A stretch of DNA of 64,000 nt, from the NCBI GenBank assembly GCA_944323695.1, contig CALUTI010000008.1, positions 27,931 to 91,930 of the forward strand. The letters are read 5' to 3'. Numbering within the stretch: the stretch's first letter is position 1; each line of letters opens with the position of its first letter. Made by a program: the position numbers and the translations under genes. Below, piece after piece: positions 1 through 9,992 of this stretch. The notes under the pieces were generated by a model that was not told the origin of the DNA, ran no database searches, and was given only the letters and a program-made list of their open reading frames with translations. This DNA comes from Candidatus Gastranaerophilales bacterium (GTDB lineage: Bacteria > Cyanobacteriota > Vampirovibrionia > Gastranaerophilales > Gastranaerophilaceae).

Positions 1-1338
1 ATTAACATGTTCATCATTCAAACTTTTCAAAACAGAATAAAGTGTTGTTGTTTTACCGGAACCAGTAGGACCTGAAGTTAATATAATACCGTTTGGACAG
101 CTAACCATATTTTTTATTTTTACAAGATCACTTTCAGAAGCGCCTACAAGCATGATCTTTCTGTCTTCTGCTTTCAAGCTGACTGCAGGTGCCAATACAC
201 GGATAACCATCTTTTCTTTACCCGATACGGGAAGTGTATTAATACGGAAATCATAAGATTGTTTTTTATATTTAATTGAGAAGGTACCGTCTTGCGGACG
301 TCTGTGTTCCGCGATATTCATTCTTGACATAACTTTGAAACGGGCAATTACGGAAGATTCAACCTTTGCCGGCATATCCAGAACTTTTTGCAGCATACCG
401 TCTTTTCTGTAACGGACAATATATCCGTTAAGACGCGGCTCTATATGAATATCGGAAACCTTATTATCAATTGCATTTGTAATAATCTGGTTTACAAATT
501 TTGCAACAGAACCTGTTGAATCTTGCAATTCCGCATCGACTTGCTCCCACAAGCTTTCTTCAACTTCAATTTCCGCAGCTTCTGTTTCAATTTGCTGGAT
601 AATCTTCTGGGTTTCTTTTTTCTGGGCGCTGAAAAACATATCCAGAGAGTTTTGGAACTCGTAATGAGTCATCAATAACTGTTTTGGATTTTGCCCTGTT
701 AAATAAATAATTTCTTTTAAAACATCCGGCTTAACAGGTTTTACAACACCCAAGGTCAAGGTTTTTCCGTCTGAAGATATAGGAATAACCTTATTTTCTT
801 TAATAAAATCCTCCGGCAAAATATTAACAAACTTATCCTGTTTTGCGAGCTGCTCATTGCTGACCATATCAAAACCGGTTTGTAAATGCAGGATAGACTT
901 CAACTGATCAAGCGATATAAAGCCGAGTTTAAATAATGTTGAACCTATAGGCATCTTCTGACGCTTACTTTCTGCAAGAGCTTGCAGTAATTGAACATCA
1001 GTTATATAGCCTTTTTGGATTAAAAGTTCACCAAGTTTTATTTGTTTATCAACATGACCTTCCTCAATAGTCTGTGAGGAAGGGGTTTTTTTCAAACTAA
1101 GAATTAATTCATCCAAATCAACATTCGGGACCTGAATAAACTTGATTTGATAAGGAAAATACTCTTTTAAGATTTTATTAACTGTATCTTTATCTGAGGA
1201 AGAATTTACCGCAACAAATAAAAATTTATCCTTCACACTAATAGGAACAAATTTATTTTGTTCCATTAGTGCGTCATCTATGTGATTAAGTATTTCTTTA
1301 TTAACACTGTTTTTTAATCTGTTTAGTAATTCATTCAT
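1..1338 (-). CDS. pilB: Type IV pilus assembly ATPase PilB/GspE family, 3' end cut off by window
   Basis: This is the cytoplasmic hexameric ATPase that powers pilus extension or type II secretion. Reading the minus strand from the ATG at 1338 (start MNELLNRLKN) gives 446 residues with no stop before the window edge. Two N-terminal MshEN/GspE-N-like segments come first, one around residues 95-150 with the phrase LGELLIQKGYITDVQLLQAL. The GspE core follows (SDIHIEPR, RHRR-like EHRRPQDG), and Walker A GPTGSGKTT lies at about residues 423-431. The Walker B, Asp box and His box would lie beyond the edge. It is the last gene of a pilP-pilQ-pilB run, starting 20 bases after the pilQ stop. Family assignment is firm. 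PilB rather than GspE is inferred from the pilP/pilQ neighbours. Confidence 0.93.
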   Translation of the reverse strand, partial: MNELLNRLKNSVNKEILNHIDDALMEQNKFVPISVKDKFLFVAVNSSSDKDTVNKILKEYFPYQIKFIQVPNVDLDELILSLKKTPSSQTIEEGHVDKQIKLGELLIQKGYITDVQLLQALAESKRQKMPIGSTLFKLGFISLDQLKSILHLQTGFDMVSNEQLAKQDKFVNILPEDFIKENKVIPISSDGKTLTLGVVKPVKPDVLKEIIYLTGQNPKQLLMTHYEFQNSLDMFFSAQKKETQKIIQQIETEAAEIEVEESLWEQVDAELQDSTGSVAKFVNQIITNAIDNKVSDIHIEPRLNGYIVRYRKDGMLQKVLDMPAKVESSVIARFKVMSRMNIAEHRRPQDGTFSIKYKKQSYDFRINTLPVSGKEKMVIRVLAPAVSLKAEDRKIMLVGASESDLVKIKNMVSCPNGIILTSGPTGSGKTTTLYSVLKSLNDEHVN

Positions 1339-1357
1339 TTTTGTACATTATGATTTT

Positions 1358-3178
1358 TTAGAGAGTATTTTCATTCCTCATCGCATCATCCGTATCTACA
1401 ACGATTTTCGGAGTAATCATAATAAGCATTTCTTCCTTGGATTTTGTAGATACAGTAGAACGGAAGAACATACCCAATCCGGGGATATCACCCAAAATAG
1501 GGATCTTTTGAACGGTTTTTTGATCTTCTTCACGTATCATACCGCCAATAACAAGGGTTTCGCCATCTTTTATACGAACATTCTTCAATTCAAGATTTCT
1601 TCTCTGCAAAAGAGTTGCCTGAATATCCATAATATCAGGGTTTTCTTCGTTTGGTGTAGTTACCTGGCTGGCAATAGTTGCATATTCCGGTGTAATATTT
1701 AAGGTTACATAGCCGTCAGGACTTATAAACGGCGTTATACTAATTTTTATACCGTTATCATCACCAATTTCGTAATCTCTTTGAACGGCACCTGTTAATG
1801 ATTCAGAAACAACCTGTGATGTAACCGTTTTTACATAATCCGATGTTAAGTCAATAACAGATTCCTGACCGTTTGTAATCAAGATACGCGGATTAGCGAC
1901 AACGCGTCCTTTTCTGTTTTCCAATATATAGTTAATTGCATAAGTCAACGCCTGTGGTCCATTATATCTGTGGACATAATAATCAGGGTTATCAACGTTT
2001 TCAGGAGCATCTACGTGAGGGTACTGACTGCCGCTGAAGAATATAGGATAATACGGGCTGGTACCAAAGCTACCTGCTGACGCATTAAAGCTAAAATGTT
2101 TACTCAGGTATTGCCATGTATTTGTAAGAGTTTTACTGCCGCTTTCATTCAATTCAATAATTGAAAGTTCAAGGTAAGCCTGAGGCTGTTTCTTATCATT
2201 TTCCGCAATAAAATCTTTTATCATTTCAAGTTGCTGCTGAGAACCGCCGATTACACCTATTGTTCCCTGCTGGGTAAAATATGATATAACAAGAGTTTGT
2301 AAAGGCAAGGATGTTAGCGAGCCGGAAGCCCCGCCTTCAATTTGGCATGCTACTTCTCCGCCGCCAAGCTCAACTTCGTCAGAGCTGCCACCGCCGCCTG
2401 AGCTTGCGGCACCGGTCATAACACCTTTAATGCCTGCCGCACCGCCGGTTGAACGTCCGCCACCTTTGCCGCCGCCTGATGATGTGACAGGAATCAGCAT
2501 ATCACATATTAAATTCGCCATTTGTTCGGGAGTTGTATGATTTATTACAATAGACGTCGTTAATGGTTTTCTGTCAAATTTTTCAACTATTTTTTTCGCG
2601 ATAGCAACGTCATTTTTATTACCGAAAACCAAAAGCTCGTTTGTCATAGGATTTGTAGTAACAATCTCAGAATTTGATAATCCCGGTTTTTTCATAGTAA
2701 AAATATTTTTATTTAAAAATTCAGCAAGAACAGAAGCATCAACATATTTAACAGGGATCATGGTTATTTCTTGTTTAGCGGCACTAATGTCAGCACCGGA
2801 TGCAGAGACTATGAGTGTATTATCTTCTACAACATAAGAAAGCCCTGCAATACTTAACACAAGATCAAAAGCGGAATTCAACGGGACATCAACAAGATCT
2901 AATGTAACGGTTCCGGATACACCTGAATCAAAGATAATATTCATGCCGGCCTTATCAGCAAACATTCTCAATACCTGCTTTACATCGGAATCCCGCAAGC
3001 TCAAGCTTACCGGTTCATTTGACTTGGTAATGGAAATATCAGCTTTAAGCTGTATTGTATCTTCATTGCGCAATGAAGGTTTTTCACTGACGGCCAATGC
3101 CGATATGGCTGTATTTGAAAACGCAAAGACAACCAATATTAAAACTGCAATAACTTTTTGTGAAATCTTATTTTTCAT
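1358..3178 (-). CDS. pilQ: Type IV pilus outer-membrane secretin PilQ
   Basis: This forms the outer-membrane ring through which the pilus passes. The 606-residue protein begins with a signal peptide (residues 1-29, hydrophobic VIAVLILVVFAFS then ALA). An STN/secretin N0 domain follows at about residues 50-125 (VKQVLRMFADKAGMNIIF), then an N1-type domain. A Gly/Ser-rich low-complexity loop occupies about residues 232-275. The C-terminal secretin barrel ends with KIPILGDIPGLGMFFR and EEMLIMITPKIV, the classical secretin signature. The Gly-rich loop sits within a secretin_N repeat and is long for the family. It lies 14 bases downstream of the pilP-like gene and is probably co-transcribed with it and pilB. 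The outer-membrane channel fits a diderm cell. Confidence 0.93.
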   Translation of the reverse strand: MKNKISQKVIAVLILVVFAFSNTAISALAVSEKPSLRNEDTIQLKADISITKSNEPVSLSLRDSDVKQVLRMFADKAGMNIIFDSGVSGTVTLDLVDVPLNSAFDLVLSIAGLSYVVEDNTLIVSASGADISAAKQEITMIPVKYVDASVLAEFLNKNIFTMKKPGLSNSEIVTTNPMTNELLVFGNKNDVAIAKKIVEKFDRKPLTTSIVINHTTPEQMANLICDMLIPVTSSGGGKGGGRSTGGAAGIKGVMTGAASSGGGGSSDEVELGGGEVACQIEGGASGSLTSLPLQTLVISYFTQQGTIGVIGGSQQQLEMIKDFIAENDKKQPQAYLELSIIELNESGSKTLTNTWQYLSKHFSFNASAGSFGTSPYYPIFFSGSQYPHVDAPENVDNPDYYVHRYNGPQALTYAINYILENRKGRVVANPRILITNGQESVIDLTSDYVKTVTSQVVSESLTGAVQRDYEIGDDNGIKISITPFISPDGYVTLNITPEYATIASQVTTPNEENPDIMDIQATLLQRRNLELKNVRIKDGETLVIGGMIREEDQKTVQKIPILGDIPGLGMFFRSTVSTKSKEEMLIMITPKIVVDTDDAMRNENTL

Positions 3179-3192
3179 ATCTGCTCCTGCTT

Positions 3193-3885
3193 TTATTTTT
3201 TAGATCCTCCAAATTTTTGTTCCAAATTATAAACATTATTATAATTCATTTCAGCGTCTGCAATTACTTCGCCAACACGTGCTTTATAAACATTTGTACC
3301 GAGCTGAACCGTAACTAAATCTTTACTTATAGATAAAACTTTATAGTTATTAATATAATCGCCGGAACGCACAAGATAATCCGAACCTTCAATATTTAAA
3401 ATAGCTGACGGATTTTTAGGCTCATACATTATACCGGATACTTTAGTAGTCATTACTTTTGCCGCATCGGATTCAGAACCGGACAAACTCTCCGGAGGTG
3501 CCATAAGTTCAAATCCGTACTTTCTTGTATTTGCATAGGATTCACTCCCCGGCAAAAAAGGATTAGGTCTGCCGTAATCCTCTATAGACAAGGATACCAT
3601 CTTTTCCGCAGACTTATCTATTTCATCAAGATCGTCATCTATTTCAATTTCTTTCATATTTGCCGCAGTAGAATCTTCGATTGTCTTTTGAATATCCTCA
3701 TTGACCGGTAATCCTGACTGAACCTCTTTTTTACCGCCGAAAGACGTAACCCCGAAATATATACAGGCAGCAATTGCAAGGCAAATAATCACTAGAAATA
3801 TTATTTTACCGTTAGGGCTAAAATAACTATCTAACCTCGCATTCAGCTCTTTAAATACTTTTTTCAACTCTTCCTCTATGTTCAC
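3193..3885 (-). CDS. pilP: PilP-like inner-membrane type IV pilus protein
   Basis: PilP normally bridges the PilNO inner-membrane platform and the PilQ secretin. The 230-residue product has a short cytoplasmic start, one membrane helix at about residues 28-47 (IIFLVIICLAIAACIYFGV), and a charged linker. Then comes a PilP-style periplasmic region: the NPFLPG motif near residue 107, followed by a small beta domain with SGIMYEP, AILNIEG, YLVRSGD and YKVLSIS. Typical PilP is a lipoprotein of about 170-180 residues. Here a membrane helix replaces the lipobox. The start is GTG with AAGGTG upstream. It heads the pilP-pilQ-pilB run, while pilO and pilMN sit 41 kb away. Identity rests on domain pattern and neighbours, so it is less certain than for PilQ. 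Confidence 0.72.
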   Translation of the reverse strand: MNIEEELKKVFKELNARLDSYFSPNGKIIFLVIICLAIAACIYFGVTSFGGKKEVQSGLPVNEDIQKTIEDSTAANMKEIEIDDDLDEIDKSAEKMVSLSIEDYGRPNPFLPGSESYANTRKYGFELMAPPESLSGSESDAAKVMTTKVSGIMYEPKNPSAILNIEGSDYLVRSGDYINNYKVLSISKDLVTVQLGTNVYKARVGEVIADAEMNYNNVYNLEQKFGGSKK

Positions 3886-3908
3886 GTGACACCTTTTCTT
3901 CTAATAGA

Positions 3909-3914
3909 ATTATA
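3909..3914 (-). promoter_or_regulatory. Possible -10 box for pilP-pilQ-pilB
   Basis: A TATAAT hexamer reads toward the pilP-like gene, 23 bases before its GTG. No convincing -35 box is seen at 16-18 bases, so this is only a candidate. The rest of the 160-base gap to the next gene is AT-rich with no other clear signal. Confidence 0.3.
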
Positions 3915-4045
3915 ATTGAAGATTAATGCTATTGTATCAGTTATTTAATGTATTTAATTCAATTTCTATCAAAAAAATACACAATCCTACCTGAATATTG
4001 TAACATATTTCAAAAAACGTGGCAATAAATCAAAAAATGTTAAGT

Positions 4046-4915
4046 TTATTGAAAATTATTTGTAATAGTATGAATGTATTCAAGAATTTGGGCAAAGTAT
4101 TTTAAATCAGCTTTACCATTAATAATCATATCAGCTTCACGTCTGTAAGGCTTAACATATTTTTGCCCTGCTTCCGTAATATAATCCCAATGCTTAAGCG
4201 CATTTTCAATATCCTGATTTCTTTCTTCAACGGCTCTTGTAATAAACCATTTTTTACGGATTTCATCATCAGTTTCCACATAAATTTTTACATCAAAAAC
4301 GTCCTTAACATCTTCATACATTGTTGCGGTGCCTTCAACAATAATAATTTTTGAAGATTTCACATCAATTGCTTTAGGCATTGAAACACCCGTGCCATTC
4401 GGCAAATACATAGGGCATTTTATATCAAGCCCGTCTGCCAAATCCTGAAGATCACTCTTTAGAATATCCAGCTGAAAACTTGTCGGTGCATCAACGTCAT
4501 AACCGCTGTCACGCAATTTATCGAAAGTTCCGTATTTTGCAATAAGTTTGGAAATATCATTAAAATAATTATCCGTGCTTAAAATCGTAACAGGCATTGA
4601 TAATTGTTCAATAACCTTGCTGATTTCACGGCATATAGTAGATTTTCCCGCGGCAGATTCGCCGGTAATACTTATTAAAAACCTTTTTTCAGGATTATTA
4701 ATCAAACGTTTTGCAAATCTGTTGACAAAATCCGGATTAACCTCTCTAAAAATCGGCATAGGATATTTTTTATCAAAAGCCAAAATCTGCTTAAATTTTG
4801 TCTGCAGATAAAACGCCAAAAGCTCGCGCCCTGTTTTAGAATTAAAATCGGGCTTTAATATTTTATCTTTTGAAGATAATTCCTTTTCTATAAGTCCTTG
4901 CATAACATTATCCAT
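4046..4915 (-). CDS. Uridine kinase / phosphoribulokinase-family P-loop protein
   Basis: This is probably a nucleoside or small-molecule kinase of the uridine kinase family. Walker A is GESAAGKST at about residues 84-92, followed by the substrate loop STDNYFND and a Walker-B-like IIIVEGTATMYED. The C-terminal lid region (KKWFITRAVEERNQD) fits the fold. About 75 extra residues precede the P-loop, unlike classical 210-residue uridine kinases, so substrate specificity cannot be claimed. The gene stands alone, divergent from atpD, with no Shine-Dalgarno site before the ATG. A short or absent leader is possible. The exact substrate (uridine, phosphoribulose or another) is unknown. Confidence 0.72.
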   Translation of the reverse strand: MDNVMQGLIEKELSSKDKILKPDFNSKTGRELLAFYLQTKFKQILAFDKKYPMPIFREVNPDFVNRFAKRLINNPEKRFLISITGESAAGKSTICREISKVIEQLSMPVTILSTDNYFNDISKLIAKYGTFDKLRDSGYDVDAPTSFQLDILKSDLQDLADGLDIKCPMYLPNGTGVSMPKAIDVKSSKIIIVEGTATMYEDVKDVFDVKIYVETDDEIRKKWFITRAVEERNQDIENALKHWDYITEAGQKYVKPYRREADMIINGKADLKYFAQILEYIHTITNNFQ

Positions 4916-4981
4916 AGGTAGTATGAATATATAAACACAAGAAAAAAAATTTTGCTAGTCCAAAAATTAATTTTTTAAAAT

Positions 4982-5013
4982 TTGACATACTAAAATTTTT
5001 TTTGTTATATAAT
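4982..5013 (+). promoter_or_regulatory. Sigma-70 promoter of atpD-atpC
   Basis: A perfect -35 TTGACA (4982-4987) is followed by TTATAT at a 17-base gap or TATAAT at a 20-base gap (5008-5013). The first gives the best spacing, the second the best -10. Transcription would start about 25 bases before the GAGGGG-type ribosome site and the atpD ATG. Confidence 0.7.
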
Positions 5014-5033
5014 TAATTTATAAAAATAAATAA

Positions 5034-6455
<1,422 letters not shown>

Positions 6456-6458
6456 TTT

Positions 6459-6857
6459 ATGCACTTAAAAATAATAACACATGAAAGAGTTGTTTTTGAT
6501 GAAGACGTAGACGAAATCTATTCAAAAGGCGTTGACGGCGAATTCGGTATTTTAAAAGGCCACGTGCCTTTTATGTCAGCTCTCGATATAGGAATAACAA
6601 AAGTTGTTCAGGGCGATAAATCAAGACTTTTCACTACAATGGGCGGAGTTTTCCAATTTAAGGATGAAGAGGGTTTGATTTTAACCCAATGTGCTGAATG
6701 CGGAGACGAAATTGATGCCGTACGTGCAGAAAAGGCTTTGGAAAGAGCAAAAGCACGGCTTGCGGAACACGATGCCAAAGTAGACGCCAAACGTGCGGAA
6801 GCGGCATTAGCAAGGGCAATGGTTCGATTAAAAGCGACAATGAATAATGAAAAATAA
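6459..6857 (+). CDS. atpC: F1 ATP synthase epsilon subunit
   Basis: The epsilon subunit belongs to the central stalk and modulates ATP hydrolysis. The 132-residue product has the N-terminal beta sandwich (MHLKIITHERVVFDEDVDEI, then GEFGILKGHVPFMSALDIG). A C-terminal helical hairpin rich in Ala, Arg and Lys follows from about residue 90. It begins three bases after the atpD stop and is followed at once by a rho-independent terminator that overlaps its stop codon. It is clearly the second and last gene of a two-gene operon. Confidence 0.96.
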   Translation: MHLKIITHERVVFDEDVDEIYSKGVDGEFGILKGHVPFMSALDIGITKVVQGDKSRLFTTMGGVFQFKDEEGLILTQCAECGDEIDAVRAEKALERAKARLAEHDAKVDAKRAEAALARAMVRLKATMNNEK

Positions 6858-6879
6858 GCGGTCGAATTGACCGCTTTTT
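6857..6879 (+). terminator. Rho-independent terminator of atpD-atpC
   Basis: The stem AGCGGTC / GACCGCT has a five-base loop and is followed by TTTTT. It starts on the last base of the atpC stop codon. The same stem, AGCGGTCAATTGACCGCT, recurs after minE. Confidence 0.85.
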
Positions 6880-6922
6880 CTATAAATAACAAATCCTTAT
6901 TGTTTATGATAAGATAAATGCT

Positions 6923-7492
6923 ATGGACAAGTCATTTTATACGATATTTAAAACGTTTTTTAAAGTCGGCACTTTGCTATTAGGCGGCGGATATGTAATA
7001 TTACCGCTATTACAGGCCGAACTTGTTGATAAGAAAGGATGGATAGATTCTGATGGATTATGTGAGTATTACGCACTGGGACAGTCTGTTCCGGGAATTA
7101 TTGCAGCTAATATGTCTATTTTTGTAGGGTACAAACTCAAAGGACAAATCGGCGCGCTTGCGGCAGTTTTGGGAATAGTTACACCTGCGTTTCTTGCAAT
7201 AATTCTTGTTGCAAGCATACTGGAAGAAATTGTTCACTTAAGTTTTATACAAAGTATTTTCTGGGGCGTAGGAATTGGTGTTATTTTGCTTGTTTATCTT
7301 GCGACAAAAGAAATGTGGACAAGAAGCATTGTTGATAAATTTACCTGTATAATATTTTTTGCGGCATTTATTCTATCATCATGCTTTAAGGTTTCACCCG
7401 CATTAATCATTATTCTATCAATCGCTGCCGGAATAATTTACAAAAAACAGGTTTCCGCTCAAACCCAATCCGTTGAGGAGTGTGAAAAATGA
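6923..7492 (+). CDS. CHR (chromate-type) transporter, N-terminal half protein
   Basis: This is a half-size member of the CHR anion transporter family. Long members carry two such domains in one chain, while short ones work as pairs. The 189-residue product has the family signature FFKVGTLLLGGGYVILPLLQ near the N-terminus and the SVPGIIAANMSIFVGYK loop, and about five or six membrane segments. The following gene overlaps it by four bases (ATGA), so the two are translationally coupled and probably form a heterodimer. Substrates of such pairs are often unproved. Chromate efflux is only the family name. Confidence 0.88.
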   Translation: MDKSFYTIFKTFFKVGTLLLGGGYVILPLLQAELVDKKGWIDSDGLCEYYALGQSVPGIIAANMSIFVGYKLKGQIGALAAVLGIVTPAFLAIILVASILEEIVHLSFIQSIFWGVGIGVILLVYLATKEMWTRSIVDKFTCIIFFAAFILSSCFKVSPALIIILSIAAGIIYKKQVSAQTQSVEECEK

Positions 7493-8019
7493 TTTATCTT
7501 AATCTTTTCATACAATTTTTTCATATAGGTTTATTTTCATTTGGCGGCGGGTATGCGACATTACCGTTTTTGTATCATATTGCGGAAAACCAAAAATGGT
7601 ACACCATAAAACAATTAACAGATATGATAGCAATATCTTCAATAACTCCAGGGCCTGTCGGGGTGAATGTTGCAACTTTTGCAGGATTTACAACGTCCGG
7701 AGTCCTTGGTGCGCTTGTTGCAACCACATCAGTAATTTTGCCATCATACATACTTGTAATTGTAATTTCAAAATTTCTTGAGCAATTTGAAACAAACAAA
7801 AATGTAAGAGCAGCAATTTATGCACTAAAACCTGCCGGCTGCGGACTTTTAGCAGCTGTTGCAGTGGATATGTTTATGGATAATGCAAATTTACCGGGGA
7901 TGTTTCTGCTTGCAATATTATTCTTTATCAGTGTAAAACAAAAGCATGACCCGCTTTTTTATCTTGCAGTATCAGCTTTAGTGGGATTGTTTGCTGGTTT
8001 TCTGCACCTGACAGCTTAA
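7489..8019 (+). CDS. CHR (chromate-type) transporter, C-terminal half protein
   Basis: This is the partner half of the preceding transporter. The 176-residue product repeats the family hallmark FFHIGLFSFGGGYATLPFLY at the N-terminus and SSITPGPVGVNVATFAG in the conserved loop, followed by hydrophobic helices to the C-terminus. The overlap with the upstream gene and the normal half-size length argue for a true two-gene pair and not a frameshifted full-length protein. No terminator is obvious before the next gene. Confidence 0.88.
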   Translation: MIYLNLFIQFFHIGLFSFGGGYATLPFLYHIAENQKWYTIKQLTDMIAISSITPGPVGVNVATFAGFTTSGVLGALVATTSVILPSYILVIVISKFLEQFETNKNVRAAIYALKPAGCGLLAAVAVDMFMDNANLPGMFLLAILFFISVKQKHDPLFYLAVSALVGLFAGFLHLTA

Positions 8020-8094
8020 CAAACTTTAATATTTAAATAAAATTAGAAAATTATTTGCTTTAGCTATTTTAAATACATAGAAAGGAGTTATGTG

Positions 8095-8433
8095 ATGATT
8101 AATAACGTGAAAAGCTGTCCGAATTTCGGTTCAACCAGAATCCCGTATAAAGATGTACCGGTGGCAAAATATCTTGAGCCATTAAATAAATACTTTGAAG
8201 TAAAAGGCTTTAATCTTATGAAACCTCAGGAAGCAGCTGATAAACTTGATTTTGGAAAAGCTGCTGCAATGATGGATAAAGATGCCATGATTATTGTAGG
8301 CAAAGACGGCGGCCCTGGCGGTGCTGATACCTTTATAGGACGTCTTTTGAAAAAAATTGATCCTGATGTTAAATATATTGATGATGTAAAGCCGGTTGAA
8401 ATCGACGGACCGGTTATTGATCTGAATATTTAG
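8095..8433 (+). CDS. Small hypothetical protein with N-terminal NFG motif
   Basis: This is not a family I recognise. The 112-residue product starts MINNVKSCPNFGSTRIP and continues with a short mixed alpha/beta protein containing KDAMIIVGKDGGPGGADTFI. The ATG is preceded by AAAGGAG at a good distance. An in-frame GTG one codon earlier is less likely. The motif PNFGS at residues 9-13 resembles NFAG, TFGE and SFGK near the start of three other unrelated proteins in this window. The 3' end overlaps the convergent comM gene by 20 bases. Function unknown. Confidence 0.7.
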   Translation: MINNVKSCPNFGSTRIPYKDVPVAKYLEPLNKYFEVKGFNLMKPQEAADKLDFGKAAAMMDKDAMIIVGKDGGPGGADTFIGRLLKKIDPDVKYIDDVKPVEIDGPVIDLNI

Positions 8434-9952
8434 GATCAAACATTTTATATTGTAAAGCTTGCATCAAATGCGATTGCTGAATTTGTTCTGAATTATCCAA
8501 ATCAGCGATTGTGCGTGCAAGCTTTAATATTCTGTCATAACGTCTGCCTGACAGCTGGTATTTTACAATTGCAGTTTTAAAAATAGCTTGAGACGCTTCA
8601 TCTATCCGGCAATATTTTTTAATAAGTTCGGAGGTTAATTCCGAATTTGTCAAAATATTTTCATTTTTATATCTTTCAGCTTGAATTTGACGGGCTTTAA
8701 TAACTCTTTTTCTTATATCGGAAGATTTTTCGGCATTGTTGTCAATGTTTAAAAGTTCACTTGCGGTAAGCCGCGGAACTTCAATCTGCAAATCAATTCT
8801 ATCCAGAAGCGGTCCTGAAAGTTTTGCAAGATATCTGCTTATCATATATTCAGAGCACGTGCAATGTTTTTCTCTGTCGCCTTTAAAACCGCATGGACAA
8901 GGGTTCATTGCGCCTAAAAGCATGAATTTTGCCGGATACTTTATTGAATGTTTTGCACGAGAAATAACGATTTCGCCGTCCTCCAGAGGTTGTCTTAAAA
9001 CCTCAAGTACATTCCTCGGAAACTCCACCATCTCATCTAAAAACAATACCCCTCTGTGCGCAAGCGTAATCTCACCCGGCATAGGATTACTTCCGCCGCC
9101 TATAATCCCGTTTGCGGATGCCGTATGATGAACAGCTCTGAATGGACGTTTTGTCATCAGTGGCTGATCAGGTGACAAAAGTCCGCAAATACTATATATT
9201 TTTGTTAATTCCAGGGCTTCTGATAATTCCAGAGGCGGCAAAATTGACGCAAAACACTTTGCCATAAGAGTTTTCCCCGATCCCGGAGAGCCTGTCATCA
9301 GCAAATTATGTCCGCCTGCCGCAGCAATTTCCAGTGCTCTTTTTGCCTTTTGCTGACCTTTTACATCCTTAAAATCGTATTCAAAATTCTCTTCAATATT
9401 TGAAAGATAAGAATTTATATCAATTTTAAACTGACTTAAAGGCGTTTCAATAAAATGATTAACAACATCAACGAGGCAAGCCGCACCAAAAACATTAATC
9501 CCGTCGATCAGTGCAGCCTCTTTTGCATTATCTGAAGGTACAATTACATTTTTAATACCGATTTCCTTTAGACCGATAACAATAGGCAGAACCCCGCGGA
9601 CTCCGCGCAAATCGCCGTTCAACGAAAGCTCGCCGACAAAAGCGTAATCTTTTACCTGTTCCGGCTGCAAAACACCTTCTTCTATAAGAATCCCCACCGC
9701 AATAGGCAAGTCAAAACTTGTTCCTGCTTTTTTCAAATCAGCCGGCGCAAGATTAATGACTATTTTTCTGTTCGGAAAACTGTATTCTGAATTTTTGACT
9801 GCGGAACGAACCCTGTCTCTTGCTTCATTAACGGCAGCATCGGGTAAGCCGACAACAGAAAAGCCCGGAAGTCCGTTTTGGACATCCGTTTCAACAGAAA
9901 CTTCATACGCATTCAAGCCGATTACGGTTGCAGTTGTAACTTTATTAACCAT
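8414..9952 (-). CDS. comM: ComM / YifB-family Mg-chelatase-like AAA+ ATPase
   Basis: ComM is a hexameric helicase that promotes branch migration during natural transformation. From the ATG at 9952 the protein has 512 residues. It has an N-terminal Lon-protease-like ChlI domain (NGLPGFSVVGLPDAAVNEA), a AAA+ core with Walker A GSPGSGKTLM near residue 220, and Walker B GVLFLDEM. A Cys cluster (CPCGFKGDREKHCTC) typical of the family follows, then a C-terminal helical domain. A TTG six codons upstream would be another start, but the ATG lies exactly six bases after a TATAAT, suggesting a leaderless transcript. Its presence with comF and type IV pili suggests, but does not prove, competence for DNA uptake. 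Confidence 0.93.
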   Translation of the reverse strand: MVNKVTTATVIGLNAYEVSVETDVQNGLPGFSVVGLPDAAVNEARDRVRSAVKNSEYSFPNRKIVINLAPADLKKAGTSFDLPIAVGILIEEGVLQPEQVKDYAFVGELSLNGDLRGVRGVLPIVIGLKEIGIKNVIVPSDNAKEAALIDGINVFGAACLVDVVNHFIETPLSQFKIDINSYLSNIEENFEYDFKDVKGQQKAKRALEIAAAGGHNLLMTGSPGSGKTLMAKCFASILPPLELSEALELTKIYSICGLLSPDQPLMTKRPFRAVHHTASANGIIGGGSNPMPGEITLAHRGVLFLDEMVEFPRNVLEVLRQPLEDGEIVISRAKHSIKYPAKFMLLGAMNPCPCGFKGDREKHCTCSEYMISRYLAKLSGPLLDRIDLQIEVPRLTASELLNIDNNAEKSSDIRKRVIKARQIQAERYKNENILTNSELTSELIKKYCRIDEASQAIFKTAIVKYQLSGRRYDRILKLARTIADLDNSEQIQQSHLMQALQYKMFDPKYSDQ

Positions 9953-9958
9953 ATGGCT

Positions 9959-9964
9959 ATTATA
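9959..9964 (-). promoter_or_regulatory. -10 box six bases before the comM start (leaderless candidate)
   Basis: TATAAT on the minus strand is followed by AGCCAT and then the comM ATG. Transcription would begin at or beside the ATG. The -35 region is weak. It is one of a pair with the divergent -10 at 9981-9986. Confidence 0.55.
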
Positions 9965-9980
9965 CAACAAATTTTTGGGT

Positions 9981-9986
9981 TATAAT
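9981..9986 (+). promoter_or_regulatory. -10 box six bases before the GT9 gene start (leaderless candidate)
   Basis: TATAAT is followed by TAATTT and the ATG of the glycosyltransferase gene. No Shine-Dalgarno site fits in the gap. The -35 region is poor, so the call rests on the -10 and the spacing seen repeatedly in this window. Confidence 0.5.
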
Positions 9987-9992
9987 TAATTT

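Noticed and set aside
6923..8019. The two CHR genes as one frameshifted transporter
   Set aside because: Each half has its own family N-terminal signature and they overlap by ATGA, the known two-gene arrangement.
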